This document shows positions 25,642 through 34,482 of a stretch of DNA of 37,009 nt, one piece after another; the first letter of the stretch is position 1, and each line of letters opens with the position of its first letter. The notes under the pieces are model-generated. The model saw nothing but the letters and a program-made list of their open reading frames with translations. It made no database searches and was not told the origin of the DNA. Both the position numbers and the translations under genes were made by a program. The stretch comes from Bacteroidota bacterium. Lineage in GTDB: Bacteria; Bacteroidota; Bacteroidia; Bacteroidales; F082. The stretch covers positions 1 through 37,009 of the forward strand of contig JABMPH010000440.1 in the NCBI GenBank assembly GCA_013203805.1, read 5' to 3'.

Positions 25642-27033
25642 TTAAAAAGCTTTCGATCGTTCATTTTCAACATCTTCGATGGTTTTGGGAAGAGGTTTAC
25701 CCAAAAGTTGGTATCCTGTTTCTGTAATCAAAAAATCCTCCTCATTGCGGCACCCTCCAAAATCTTTATACTGCTCAATTTTATTGTATACAAGAAATTC
25801 GGAGAATCGGTTTTCAGATTTCCACAGGTCGATTAATTGTGGAATAAAATATATTCCTGGTTCAATGGTTAGAACAAAACCTGGTTCCAGTTTACGTCCT
25901 AACCTTAAGGATTTCATGCCAAACTGTGTGCTTTTGGGTTCATTATCATATCCAACCCATTGCTCTCCCAAATCTTCCATATCATGAACATCCAGTCCCA
26001 TCATATGACCCAGACCACAGGGGAAAAACATTGCATGAGCTCCGACAGCAACAGATTCATTGATATCGCCTTTAACAAAACCAAGGTCTTTCATTCCCCT
26101 CATTATTTCCCTAGCCGACTCATAATAAACCTCTTTGAAAGGAATACCGGGTTTGAGCATTTCAATTGCCTTTTCGTGTGAGTTGAGAGCAACCTGATAA
26201 ATTTCTTTTTGACGCGTTGTAAAAGTACTACTAACAGGAAATGTACTCGACATATCACCGGCATAACCCATTGAAGTTTCTGCCCCTGCATCAAGCAAGA
26301 ACATTTGTCCTTCTTGAATGGTATTACCATGATAATGGTTATGAAGGGTTTGACCGTTGATGGTAGCAATTACCGGGAATGAAATACTTCCGTTTGCAGC
26401 CAAGGCTATTCTCTCTACTTCAGCTGCAATTTGTGCCTCGGTCATTCCGGGACGAGCCATTCGCATTGCAGCCAAATGAATATCAACAGTTATATTAGAA
26501 GCATTCTCTATTTCGGCTACTTCCTCTGCTGTTTTATAATTCCGCTGTTTTATGACCGCTTTAATTAGTTCAATCGACGAATCTTCCTGAACTTTTTCAG
26601 GAAATATTCCCAGATATTCAAACAGCTTAATTTTACTTTCACCACGGTAAACGGGAAGAAAATGTATTTGTCTGCCTGATGAAATAGCATCCTGAAGATC
26701 GTGCATCAATTTACTTGTGGGTGAAGTGTTATTAATACCACAGGTATGAGCCCTGTCTCTTATTGTTGGCTGATTCCCCATCCACACAATATGATCGATA
26801 GTGTAATCATCACCGTAAAGAGTTTCCTCTCCCGATTCTGCATCCAACACTCCAATCAAATCAGGATGGCTTAGTCCAAAGAAATAAAGAAAACTGCTAT
26901 CTTGTCGAAATCTGTATGTATTATCAAGATAGTTCATTGGGCTTTCGCTGTTGCCAATAAAAAGTATCAAGCCATCTTCAACATCTTTCATTAATTGTTG
27001 ACGGCGACCTATATAAGTTTGTTTTGAAAACAT
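25642..27033 (-). CDS. Aminopeptidase P family (Xaa-Pro) metallopeptidase
   Basis: A 463-residue cytoplasmic M24B peptidase. The N-terminal AMP_N/creatinase-like domain (about 1-165) includes GLILFIGNSESPMNYLDNTY. The pita-bread catalytic domain carries the metal ligands in LLDAGAETSMGYAGDMSSTF (two Asp), CGLGHMMGLDVHD (His), LTIEPGIYF (Glu) and CRNEEDFLITE (Glu). It removes N-terminal residues preceding proline. Its partner, 22 bp downstream, is an exported C69 dipeptidase, suggesting joint use of proline-containing peptides. Members commonly carry RIEDD where this protein has RNEED; the metal-binding Glu is kept. Confidence 0.92.
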   Translation of the reverse strand: MFSKQTYIGRRQQLMKDVEDGLILFIGNSESPMNYLDNTYRFRQDSSFLYFFGLSHPDLIGVLDAESGEETLYGDDYTIDHIVWMGNQPTIRDRAHTCGINNTSPTSKLMHDLQDAISSGRQIHFLPVYRGESKIKLFEYLGIFPEKVQEDSSIELIKAVIKQRNYKTAEEVAEIENASNITVDIHLAAMRMARPGMTEAQIAAEVERIALAANGSISFPVIATINGQTLHNHYHGNTIQEGQMFLLDAGAETSMGYAGDMSSTFPVSSTFTTRQKEIYQVALNSHEKAIEMLKPGIPFKEVYYESAREIMRGMKDLGFVKGDINESVAVGAHAMFFPCGLGHMMGLDVHDMEDLGEQWVGYDNEPKSTQFGMKSLRLGRKLEPGFVLTIEPGIYFIPQLIDLWKSENRFSEFLVYNKIEQYKDFGGCRNEEDFLITETGYQLLGKPLPKTIEDVENERSKAF

Positions 27034-27159
27034 TATTTTATAGTTAGTTGGTATAACATGGCTAAACTAAAAAATTTATGTGTTCGGATTTGATTCAGCC
27101 GGTAAATTGGAAAAATTCTGAATAATTGCTTTTTCGGATTAAAAATCCACAAACAATAT

Positions 27160-27299
27160 ATCTGGATAATAAATTCGAATGAGCATCAGTCATTAAATAT
27201 GGATAATAAATCCATTAATAAAAACATCCGGATTGCAAATCCGGATGAGCGCCGTAGCTCTTTCGTGATTCCTGACTGCCGTCATAAATCCCGATGAGC
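27160..27299. repeat. Cluster of REP-like palindromic repeats
   Basis: The best copy, 27226-27250, has a perfect stem ATCCGGATT-GCA-AATCCGGAT (10 bp with flanking C/G) followed by the tail GAGC. A 25-bp degenerate copy at 27160-27184 keeps the same length and tail. A third weak copy lies near 27198-27222, and a half copy ending AAATCCCGATGAGC at 27286-27299. This looks like a dispersed REP/RAYT-type element in several stages of decay. The remaining part of the 277-bp gap (27034-27159) holds no recognisable gene, only a possible degenerate copy near 27135-27149. Confidence 0.6.
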
Positions 27300-27310
27300 G
27301 CGCACAATAA

Positions 27311-27793
27311 TTACCTCTTTTCTTCAAATTCAAGGGAAGCAGAGTTTACACAATAACGCATTCCGGTTGGAGCAGGGCCATCGTTAAACACATGACCCAG
27401 ATGTCCATCGCATTTTTTACATACTATTTCTATACGAACCATGCCAAGGCTTGTATCCTTAATTTCCGTAACGGCTTCTTTATCGATTGCCTGATAGAAA
27501 CTAGGCCATCCTGAACCTGAATCATATTTTGTGTCGGATGAAAATAGTTTTGCACCACATCCTGCACAATGGTAGCTGCCATCTTCTTTATGTTTGTAGT
27601 ATTTACCGGTAAATGGGGGCTCAGTTCCACATTGTCTCAATACCTTGTATTTTTCAACTCCAAGTTCATCAATCCATTCCTGCTCGGTTTTAACTATTTT
27701 TTTATCCATGTTAGCATCCTTAGTTTGACCGAATACAACAATTACAAATGATAACACAAAGAATGTTGAAGCGATCTTTTTAATATTAATCAT
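27311..27793 (-). CDS. msrB: Exported peptide-methionine (R)-S-oxide reductase MsrB
   Basis: A 160-residue enzyme that reduces methionine-R-sulfoxide in proteins. Residues 1-22 are a signal peptide ([15 protein letters not shown]), so it acts outside the cytoplasm. The structural zinc is bound by Cys76/Cys79 (HCAGCG) and Cys125/Cys128 ([16 protein letters not shown]). The catalytic cysteine is Cys148 in [11 protein letters not shown], and Cys55 in RQCGTEPPF may resolve the disulfide. It starts 5 bp after the CotH gene stop, so the two are cotranscribed. Repair of oxidised surface or envelope proteins is the likely role. No fused MsrA domain. Confidence 0.95.
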   Translation of the reverse strand: MINIKKIASTFFVLSFVIVVFGQTKDANMDKKIVKTEQEWIDELGVEKYKVLRQCGTEPPFTGKYYKHKEDGSYHCAGCGAKLFSSDTKYDSGSGWPSFYQAIDKEAVTEIKDTSLGMVRIEIVCKKCDGHLGHVFNDGPAPTGMRYCVNSASLEFEEKR

Positions 27794-27798
27794 ATCTG

Positions 27799-30051
27799 TT
27801 AGTTGATAATAAGTTTTCGTTTTATTCCTTTTTCAGAAACGATAATATAAACACCCTTATTATAACCTGAAATGTTAATTATATCATAATTAGTTGCTTG
27901 GGCAACAATTTGTCCGTAAATATTAAAAACCGAATATGTAATCTTTTCACTTATATAAACAGTATTACCTGTTGCAGGATTTGGGTAAATAACAAACCCC
28001 GGGGTTTCATCCTCAACCATAACATCAGATGTTTGATTGCTTGCGCCTGGTGTGGGATCATTAAACAATATCCAGTTTGGATCAGCATCTTCTTTTCGGC
28101 CATAAGAGATATCGGTTGATTGAGGGCCAAATACTATTTCATCAATTATTACACCATTTTCGTTGAAAACCCCCACGTCTTCACCATCAGCACTAAGCTT
28201 GAAACTTGTGTGATATGGTCCTTGTTCAGGCTCACCATCTGCCCAAAATATCAAAAACTCACCAGGCTCGATATAAGCATCTGGCATCTGCCACTTATCG
28301 GGATTTGTTAAATTATCTGTTAAAAACTTATTTCCAAGCCAAATAGTTACATCCTCATTATTATACACCTCAATCCAATCATCATAATCACCATGCTCAT
28401 CAGCAATTGTATGATCATTTGAAGCCATAAACTCGTTGATAAACAATATATCATCACTTCCGCCTGATTGTGGTATAAATACCGGTTCACAAGGCATTAT
28501 GCTTTCATTACTCAAATTATCCGAAACAGATATCTGGTAAGTTAATGATGAGTTTTCGTTAATATTATAAATCGCACCACCAAAAATATGATCATTGGCA
28601 ATTCCATCATTATGTAGTCCATCATCAAACATGTTAGATTCGGATGAGCTTTGCCCTTCGATAGTATAAACAACCTTAACGGAAGCAGGTAACCCTGAAA
28701 CATCTGCCATGGCTCTTACCCATAACTCAGTACTCGAGCTACGGTGATGCTTAATATATTTAACAACGGGATTCATGGTTGTGTTTTCAAGCTGACTTTG
28801 AATGGAACTAATTCTTGTTTGCAAATAAGGAAACAAACCATAGTCCACATGACCTCCTAATGCTTCGTTATAAGAGTTATAAAAATCAGTCATCGCATAA
28901 CCATAATCAAGTGGGTAATAAGTGTCATTTTCAAGGTAGGGTGCAATCATATCACGACGCTGACTAATTGCAGTAATTAATGAATCGATATCCAAGGTTT
29001 CCGTAATAAGTTGCCTCATATAGTAGGTATATTGATCACGCAATTCGGGATTATTCATAATGCGTTCATAAAGCGGACGATAATTATCGCCATGTTGTTG
29101 CCAATCATAAATGTTACGGGTTGCCCAATCGCGATCAATCCAGTCGATACCAAGTGTGTTATCAAGATCGTAAGGTATAAATTCAAATTTATCACTAATG
29201 GTATTGTGATATAAATAGAAATTGTTTTGGTTATAGATATATGCATCCCAATGACCCAGCAGTATTTCGGATGCTATTACTTTAATATAATCGTATGTGT
29301 TAAAAACGTCATCCATTTCGCATATAAAATTTGCATCATCAGAATTATTCAACGCATCAACAAAAGTTGCAAAATCCGTATAATCATCTATTTCTTCATT
29401 TGTTTTAAGCTCATATGCTCGTCTTCCTCCTTGCTCTAATTTATATAGTTCAGGATTTGCACCCAGGTAGTTAAGATCTGCAGGCCATAAACATTTATAT
29501 AAGTTTCCATCGTTATACGTAAAACGCGTTTTTATAAACTCCTCATCAATATGTTCAACGTTTATATATAAGCCATAGTAATTATTGTTGATATAAACCC
29601 TGACATGATTTGAGCGTGGTGCCGGAATTTCCATTTTACGCAATATATCCCAACAAACTTTCGAACGTATTACGGATGGGTCGTTGTGCTCACCGTTAAG
29701 ATTTAGTTTTTCAACTCCATAATACTTTCCTCCTGATGCAAAAGTATTAAAGGAAACTTTAAATGATTTTTTTTGAGAATTCCTTGAAGTATTACCTCTG
29801 AGTCGAAAACCAACCGGTTCAATTGTATCTCTTATGGTTCCGTTATCAAAAATAAATCTTGCAGAAAACTCTATGTCGCTTTGAAAATTTTCTTGTTGAT
29901 AAATCCAATCAAGCGTGTCTGGATTTATGGTTATGTCAATTCGTGGAACAACATTGTCGATAAATAATGGACCATTATCAGGAAATATTGGTTGACTTTT
30001 GAGTGATAATATTACTAGCGTAAATAGAAATACTGAAAGTGTCTTTTTCAT
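27799..30051 (-). CDS. Secreted CotH-kinase-family protein with lamin-tail domain and T9SS sorting signal
   Basis: A 750-residue modular secreted protein. Order: signal peptide (1 to about 19); CotH domain (about 35-400) with [20 protein letters not shown], a helical Arg/Asn segment, [17 protein letters not shown] and the catalytic-type [12 protein letters not shown]; a linker sandwich (about 430-525); a lamin-tail (LTD) domain (about 532-660) beginning [20 protein letters not shown]; and a type A T9SS sorting domain (about 685-750) with [10 protein letters not shown] and YNKGVYIIV. CotH proteins are atypical secretion-pathway or spore-coat protein kinases; the Bacteroidota substrates are unknown. 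It is first in an operon with the exported msrB gene. LTD domains often accompany surface nucleases or phosphatases. Confidence 0.92.
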   Translation of the reverse strand: MKKTLSVFLFTLVILSLKSQPIFPDNGPLFIDNVVPRIDITINPDTLDWIYQQENFQSDIEFSARFIFDNGTIRDTIEPVGFRLRGNTSRNSQKKSFKVSFNTFASGGKYYGVEKLNLNGEHNDPSVIRSKVCWDILRKMEIPAPRSNHVRVYINNNYYGLYINVEHIDEEFIKTRFTYNDGNLYKCLWPADLNYLGANPELYKLEQGGRRAYELKTNEEIDDYTDFATFVDALNNSDDANFICEMDDVFNTYDYIKVIASEILLGHWDAYIYNQNNFYLYHNTISDKFEFIPYDLDNTLGIDWIDRDWATRNIYDWQQHGDNYRPLYERIMNNPELRDQYTYYMRQLITETLDIDSLITAISQRRDMIAPYLENDTYYPLDYGYAMTDFYNSYNEALGGHVDYGLFPYLQTRISSIQSQLENTTMNPVVKYIKHHRSSSTELWVRAMADVSGLPASVKVVYTIEGQSSSESNMFDDGLHNDGIANDHIFGGAIYNINENSSLTYQISVSDNLSNESIMPCEPVFIPQSGGSDDILFINEFMASNDHTIADEHGDYDDWIEVYNNEDVTIWLGNKFLTDNLTNPDKWQMPDAYIEPGEFLIFWADGEPEQGPYHTSFKLSADGEDVGVFNENGVIIDEIVFGPQSTDISYGRKEDADPNWILFNDPTPGASNQTSDVMVEDETPGFVIYPNPATGNTVYISEKITYSVFNIYGQIVAQATNYDIINISGYNKGVYIIVSEKGIKRKLIIN

Positions 30052-30068
30052 AGTGATAATTTGAACTA

Positions 30069-30076
30069 CAAAGATA
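30069..30076 (-). promoter_or_regulatory. -7 box for the cotH-msrB operon
   Basis: On the minus strand it reads TATCTTTG, an exact TAnnTTTG match 17 bp before the ATG at 30051. A TTTG occurs 15 bp upstream, shorter than the usual spacing. It sits in the 44-bp gap after the TolC stop codon. Confidence 0.42.
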
Positions 30077-30095
30077 CTTTAATGAAATAAACAAA

Positions 30096-31271
30096 TTACT
30101 TAAACTGATTTAACTCTGCTGCAGTTTTATGAAGTTCTAATTCCAATTCCAATAGCTTATCTTTACTTTCATAATAAGTAGAAAGTTCATAAATATATTC
30201 AATTAGTGAAAATTGTCCATTCTCCATTGCTTTATTTAAGAGATTTGAACTATTAAATGAAATTAGATTATTTCGAAAAACATCTGTGCTTTTTTGTAAT
30301 CCAACTGCTTTTGAATGCAACATATTAAGATGATTAAAGTACTGCTGTTTTTGATCCTCCGAAATACTTTCAAACGCAATGGCATTTCCCCTGACATATT
30401 TAACAGTATTCTTATTTTCCCATAACGGTATAGATAAGCCCACAACTATTCCCTGAAACTGTTCACCAACAATCCTCTCGCTCATATAACCGGCATCAAT
30501 TTTTGGCAAACTCATTGCTTTACTATACTTTATCTGTTTATGGCTTAATTCAATTTCTTGTCTTAACCAGGCAAGCAGCGGGTTATTGCTTTCAGCAACA
30601 ATGTACCATTGTTCAAAATTTTGAGGAAGTTGAATCCATGGAAATTCTTCTACATCAAAATCAATTAATTTACCACCATTTAAACCGGCTAATTCAGCCA
30701 ATAAACCAACCCTTTCAATTTCTATTGTTTCGAGTTCGTTGCTAATATTAAATAAGTTTAATTGCGCCTTATTGTATTCCAAAATATTGCAATCCCCAAT
30801 ATCATATTTCGAACTATAAGAATCTGCCACACTTTTTGCATGTTCTAATCTAGTTGCGTACTCAACCTTTAAGGAATTTGTATAAATCAAATCCAAACAA
30901 ACGACATGAGCCTTTAACATTAATTCTCTAAGTTGCTTTTTATACTCAAGATCAGCTTGTTTGTTTTTAATGTCCGATATTTGCTTCCCATATGCATATG
31001 CTGATGGAAAATCAAATGATTGCTTTATACTGATATCAGTCCTATTGCCCAATGTATTTGGATTACTCCATAAATAATGAAATTCCACTTCCGGGTTTTG
31101 CAGATAGTTTCCTGTTTTATTACCTAGTTTTTGTGCTTCCACACTACTTCTTAGAGCACTTAGCATTGTATTATTACTTTCAATTTCAGCAAGGATATTT
31201 TCAATGTTATCTTGCGAATGGAGATTAATTGTTGCTGAAATTATACTGATTAATAAAATTATATGTTTCAT
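30096..31271 (-). CDS. TolC-family outer-membrane efflux protein
   Basis: A 391-residue exported protein (signal peptide ending near NLHSQ) made mostly of long amphipathic helices in two repeats, the TolC/OEP layout. The segment NPEVEFHYLWSNPNTLGNRT is typical of CzcC-type subunits, as is the duplicated helical hairpin with YNKAQLNLFNISNELETIEI. It would form the outer-membrane channel of the tripartite metal exporter whose RND pump and adaptor are encoded just upstream. It is slightly shorter than most CusC-type proteins. It follows the RND gene after 93 bp that consist largely of short tandem repeats. Confidence 0.9.
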   Translation of the reverse strand: MKHIILLISIISATINLHSQDNIENILAEIESNNTMLSALRSSVEAQKLGNKTGNYLQNPEVEFHYLWSNPNTLGNRTDISIKQSFDFPSAYAYGKQISDIKNKQADLEYKKQLRELMLKAHVVCLDLIYTNSLKVEYATRLEHAKSVADSYSSKYDIGDCNILEYNKAQLNLFNISNELETIEIERVGLLAELAGLNGGKLIDFDVEEFPWIQLPQNFEQWYIVAESNNPLLAWLRQEIELSHKQIKYSKAMSLPKIDAGYMSERIVGEQFQGIVVGLSIPLWENKNTVKYVRGNAIAFESISEDQKQQYFNHLNMLHSKAVGLQKSTDVFRNNLISFNSSNLLNKAMENGQFSLIEYIYELSTYYESKDKLLELELELHKTAAELNQFK

Positions 31272-31299
31272 ATTTTTGTTTTTTTAATGATTGAATGGG

Positions 31300-31369
31300 T
31301 CGATTGTTCGATTGTCATATTCATTCATTGCATCATTACATCATTCATTCATTGTATCATTACATCATT
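31300..31369. repeat. Short tandem repeats between the RND and TolC genes
   Basis: A 24-bp unit starting CATTCATTGCATCATTACAT occurs twice head to tail (31322-31345 and 31346-31369, one mismatch); the second copy covers the RND stop codon. Just beside it, TCGATTGT is repeated at 31300-31307 and 31308-31315. The units are themselves built of ATT/CAT-rich near-repeats, so this is a microsatellite-like spacer prone to slippage. Confidence 0.75.
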
Positions 31370-34300
31370 GTATAATTCTCTCATTTAACTTGCTGTAAAC
31401 TATAGGTATTATGTAGATATTTAATAATGTTGATGTAAGTAATCCACCAAGAATTACCTTTGCCATAGGACTTTGTATTTCGTTACCTGACAAATCTCCG
31501 TTTAATGCCAATGGAATTAATGCCAAAGCAGCCGTAAGCGCCGTCATCAATATTGCATTTAATCTATCTGATGAACCCGAAATAACAATGTTATGTATTG
31601 ATTGTCCCTGTCCTCGAAGTTTTTGATAATTTGAAATTAACAGAATCCCGTTTCTTGTGGCAATACCAAACAAGGTTATAAACCCAATTATTGCCGGAAT
31701 ACTTAATATCCCTGAGGTGAAGTAAATCGAAAATACTCCGCCAATTAAAGCCAGTGGTAAATTCAAAAGAATAATTCCCGCTAATTTGAAATTTCTGAAT
31801 TCCTGAAATAGCAAAAGGAATATTATTAGTATGGCAAATATTGAAGTAAGCAATAATGTTCGCGATGCCTTTGCTTCACTTTCAAACTGTCCGCCATATT
31901 CAATTCTATAACCTTCAGGTAGGATTATTTCGTTATTGATATTTTTTTGAATATCTTCAACAACACTTCTTAAGTCACGACCGGCAACATTTGCAGAGAT
32001 TACAATTTTACGCTGCACGTTTTCGCGACTTATTGAGCTGGGTCCCGATACTGAAACAATTTCGGCCAATTGCTCCAGAGGTACTTTTTTACCATCATAA
32101 GTTTCAACCAATGCCGATCGGATGCCTTCGATGGTTTCAGTATAATCTTTGTTCAATCGCAATACCAAATCAAAGCTACGCTGACCTTCATAAATATCAG
32201 ATAATTTTTCACCACCAAAGGCAATGTCAATATATTCATTAAATTGCTTAATACTAATTCCGTAGTTAGCTAACATATCTCGGTTTGCCCGTATTTGTAT
32301 TTGAGGTATCTCAATTTGCTGATCAACATTTACATCAACCAAACCATCGATATCTATTATTGAATTTTTAACCTGATTTCCAAGGGCAAACATTCTGATT
32401 AAATCATTTCCAAAAAGTTTTATTGCAATATTGGCCCTGGTGCCCGAAAGCATATGGTCGATTCTGTGTCCAAGTGGTTGCCCTACCGTAAAAGCGATTC
32501 CCGGTATTCCGGCCAATGTACTCCGAACATCAACCATAAACTCAACCTGTGTCCGATTTTCAAGATTGAAGTTAACATCCACTTCAGCACTATTGGTTGT
32601 TTGCGAATGCTCATCCAGCTCACCTCTTCCGGTTCTTCTTGCTGTGCTTGTGATCTCAGGAATATTTAATAGTTCTTGTTCAACTAAGTTTCCCAACTTA
32701 TTACTTTCTTCAAGCGAAGTTCCCGGCTGTGTTACAACCGGAAGTGTTAATGAACCTTCATTAAACTCTGGCAGGAAACTTCGTCCCAACGATGAAAAAG
32801 CTAAAATTGAAAGTGCAAATAGCACAACAGTTGTAGCAATAACTATTCGGTTATGACGCAATGCCCATGTTAACGACTTGCTATAGTATGATGTCATGTT
32901 ACGAATCAGCCACCTCTCCTTTTGATTTTTTTCTAAATATTTGTCATTGGATAGCATCATCTTCGACAATAGTGGAGTCAATGTCATGGCAACAATTAGA
33001 GATACAAATAGTGATACTATAAAAGATATTCCCAACGGTTGAAGCATTCGTCCTTCCATCCCCGAAAGGAAAAATAACGGTAAAAATGCTACCATAATAA
33101 TTAATGTGGCATTGAAAATAGAAGCTCGAATTTCTTTGGATGCTTCATAAACAACAGTAAATGATGATTGCCTGTCGGCAATGGGTTTTTGGTGATTTTG
33201 CCTAAGTCGTTTATATACATTTTCAACATCAATAATAGCATCATCTACCAATGATCCGATGGCAATAGCCATACCACCAAGGCTCATTGTATTTATGTTT
33301 AGCCCAAGTAATTTAAGCACTAGTATGGCTCCCAATAAAGAAAGGGGAATTGCTGTTAACGAGATTATGGTTGTTCTGAAATTTCCAAGAAAAATAAATA
33401 GAATTATAATTACAAAAACACCACCTTCCAATAATGCCTTAAAAACATTATTTACAGATGTTTCAATAAAATCTGCCTGACGGAATATTTTGGTATCAAT
33501 TATAACATCAGGGGGCAGTGTATTTTTCAGAATTGCAAGGTTTTGCTCAATCCTTTCTGTAACATTAAGTGTATTAATATTAGGTTGTTTAGATATGGAA
33601 ATAATAATTGCGGGCTTAGCATTTTCAGATGCATGCCCCATTTTAACAGCACTTCCAATTACTACTTCTGCAATATCCCTTACTTTTATAGGTTTTCCAT
33701 TTTTTAATTTAATGAATGTATTTCCCAGAGATTCCAGATTTGATGTGCGTGCTATTCCTCTAACAACATATTCATTACCAAATTGACGAATTACCCCACC
33801 TGTGGAATTTTGACTTATTGAACTACATACATCCGCTAATTCTGACAATGACACTCCATGAAAAGTCATTAATTGCGGATTGGCAAGAACCTGATACTGC
33901 TTATAATCGCCACCAATAATTGTAACCTGTGAAACACCACCCGTCGCAAGTATGAGAGGTTTAATATTCCATTCGGCAATAGTTCGAAGCTCCCTCATTG
34001 TTGTGCTATCGGCCTGTAACCCAATAAAAAATATTTCCCCCATAACACTCGACTGAGGTGCAAGTGTGGGTTGTTCAACACCAAAGGGCATTTGTGTTGT
34101 AACACTTATAAGTTTTTCACTAACTATTTGGCGGGCCTTAAAAATATCAGTTCCCCAATCGAATTCTACCCACACAAATGAAAACCCATGAGCTGATGTT
34201 GAGCGAACCCGTCTAACATCAGTTGCACCATTAACGGCTGTTTCGATGGGGAAGGTTACTAATCGCTCAACTTCTTCTGAGGCCATTCCATGCGCGTCAG

Positions 34301-34457
34301 TCATTACCACTACCGTTGGGGCTGTTAGATCGGGAAACACATCTACATCCATATTTAAAGCCGTTCGGGTACCGAGGACAATTAGGACTATCGAACTGAG
34401 CAAAACCAAATACTTGTTCTTAAGCGAAAATTTTATAATACTATTCAGTAGATTCAT
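31365..34457 (-). CDS. CusA/CzcA-family heavy-metal efflux RND transporter
   Basis: A 1030-residue inner-membrane proton antiporter, full length for HME-RND pumps. The N-terminal helix is followed by MDVDVFPDLTAPTVVVMTD. TM4 has GGMAIAIGSLVDDAIIDVEN with Asp405, the proton-relay position known in E. coli CusA, plus Asp406 and Asp410. The copper-binding methionine triad of CusA is not conserved. At the place of M573 there is Pro573, no Met is seen where M623 should be (NSAEVDV), and only the M672 equivalent remains (Met669, RIDHML). The substrate may therefore not be Cu(I)/Ag(I). It is flanked by adaptor (25 bp upstream) and TolC genes in one operon. Family certain, metal uncertain. Confidence 0.93.
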   Translation of the reverse strand: MNLLNSIIKFSLKNKYLVLLSSIVLIVLGTRTALNMDVDVFPDLTAPTVVVMTDAHGMASEEVERLVTFPIETAVNGATDVRRVRSTSAHGFSFVWVEFDWGTDIFKARQIVSEKLISVTTQMPFGVEQPTLAPQSSVMGEIFFIGLQADSTTMRELRTIAEWNIKPLILATGGVSQVTIIGGDYKQYQVLANPQLMTFHGVSLSELADVCSSISQNSTGGVIRQFGNEYVVRGIARTSNLESLGNTFIKLKNGKPIKVRDIAEVVIGSAVKMGHASENAKPAIIISISKQPNINTLNVTERIEQNLAILKNTLPPDVIIDTKIFRQADFIETSVNNVFKALLEGGVFVIIILFIFLGNFRTTIISLTAIPLSLLGAILVLKLLGLNINTMSLGGMAIAIGSLVDDAIIDVENVYKRLRQNHQKPIADRQSSFTVVYEASKEIRASIFNATLIIMVAFLPLFFLSGMEGRMLQPLGISFIVSLFVSLIVAMTLTPLLSKMMLSNDKYLEKNQKERWLIRNMTSYYSKSLTWALRHNRIVIATTVVLFALSILAFSSLGRSFLPEFNEGSLTLPVVTQPGTSLEESNKLGNLVEQELLNIPEITSTARRTGRGELDEHSQTTNSAEVDVNFNLENRTQVEFMVDVRSTLAGIPGIAFTVGQPLGHRIDHMLSGTRANIAIKLFGNDLIRMFALGNQVKNSIIDIDGLVDVNVDQQIEIPQIQIRANRDMLANYGISIKQFNEYIDIAFGGEKLSDIYEGQRSFDLVLRLNKDYTETIEGIRSALVETYDGKKVPLEQLAEIVSVSGPSSISRENVQRKIVISANVAGRDLRSVVEDIQKNINNEIILPEGYRIEYGGQFESEAKASRTLLLTSIFAILIIFLLLFQEFRNFKLAGIILLNLPLALIGGVFSIYFTSGILSIPAIIGFITLFGIATRNGILLISNYQKLRGQGQSIHNIVISGSSDRLNAILMTALTAALALIPLALNGDLSGNEIQSPMAKVILGGLLTSTLLNIYIIPIVYSKLNERIIQ

Positions 34458-34482
34458 AATTTTAGTTTTTTATAATTATTAA

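Noticed and set aside
27160-27299. CRISPR array
   Set aside because: Copies are few, unequally spaced and degenerate, with palindromic stems and no cas genes; REP-like elements fit better.
31322-31369. CRISPR-like or attachment-site repeat
   Set aside because: The two 24-bp units are directly adjacent, without spacers, and made of simple ATT/CAT sequence.
32431-32856. 141-codon plus-strand frame within the RND pump gene
   Set aside because: Composition of a reverse-complement shadow (Ser/Pro/Leu-rich); the minus strand encodes the conserved pump.
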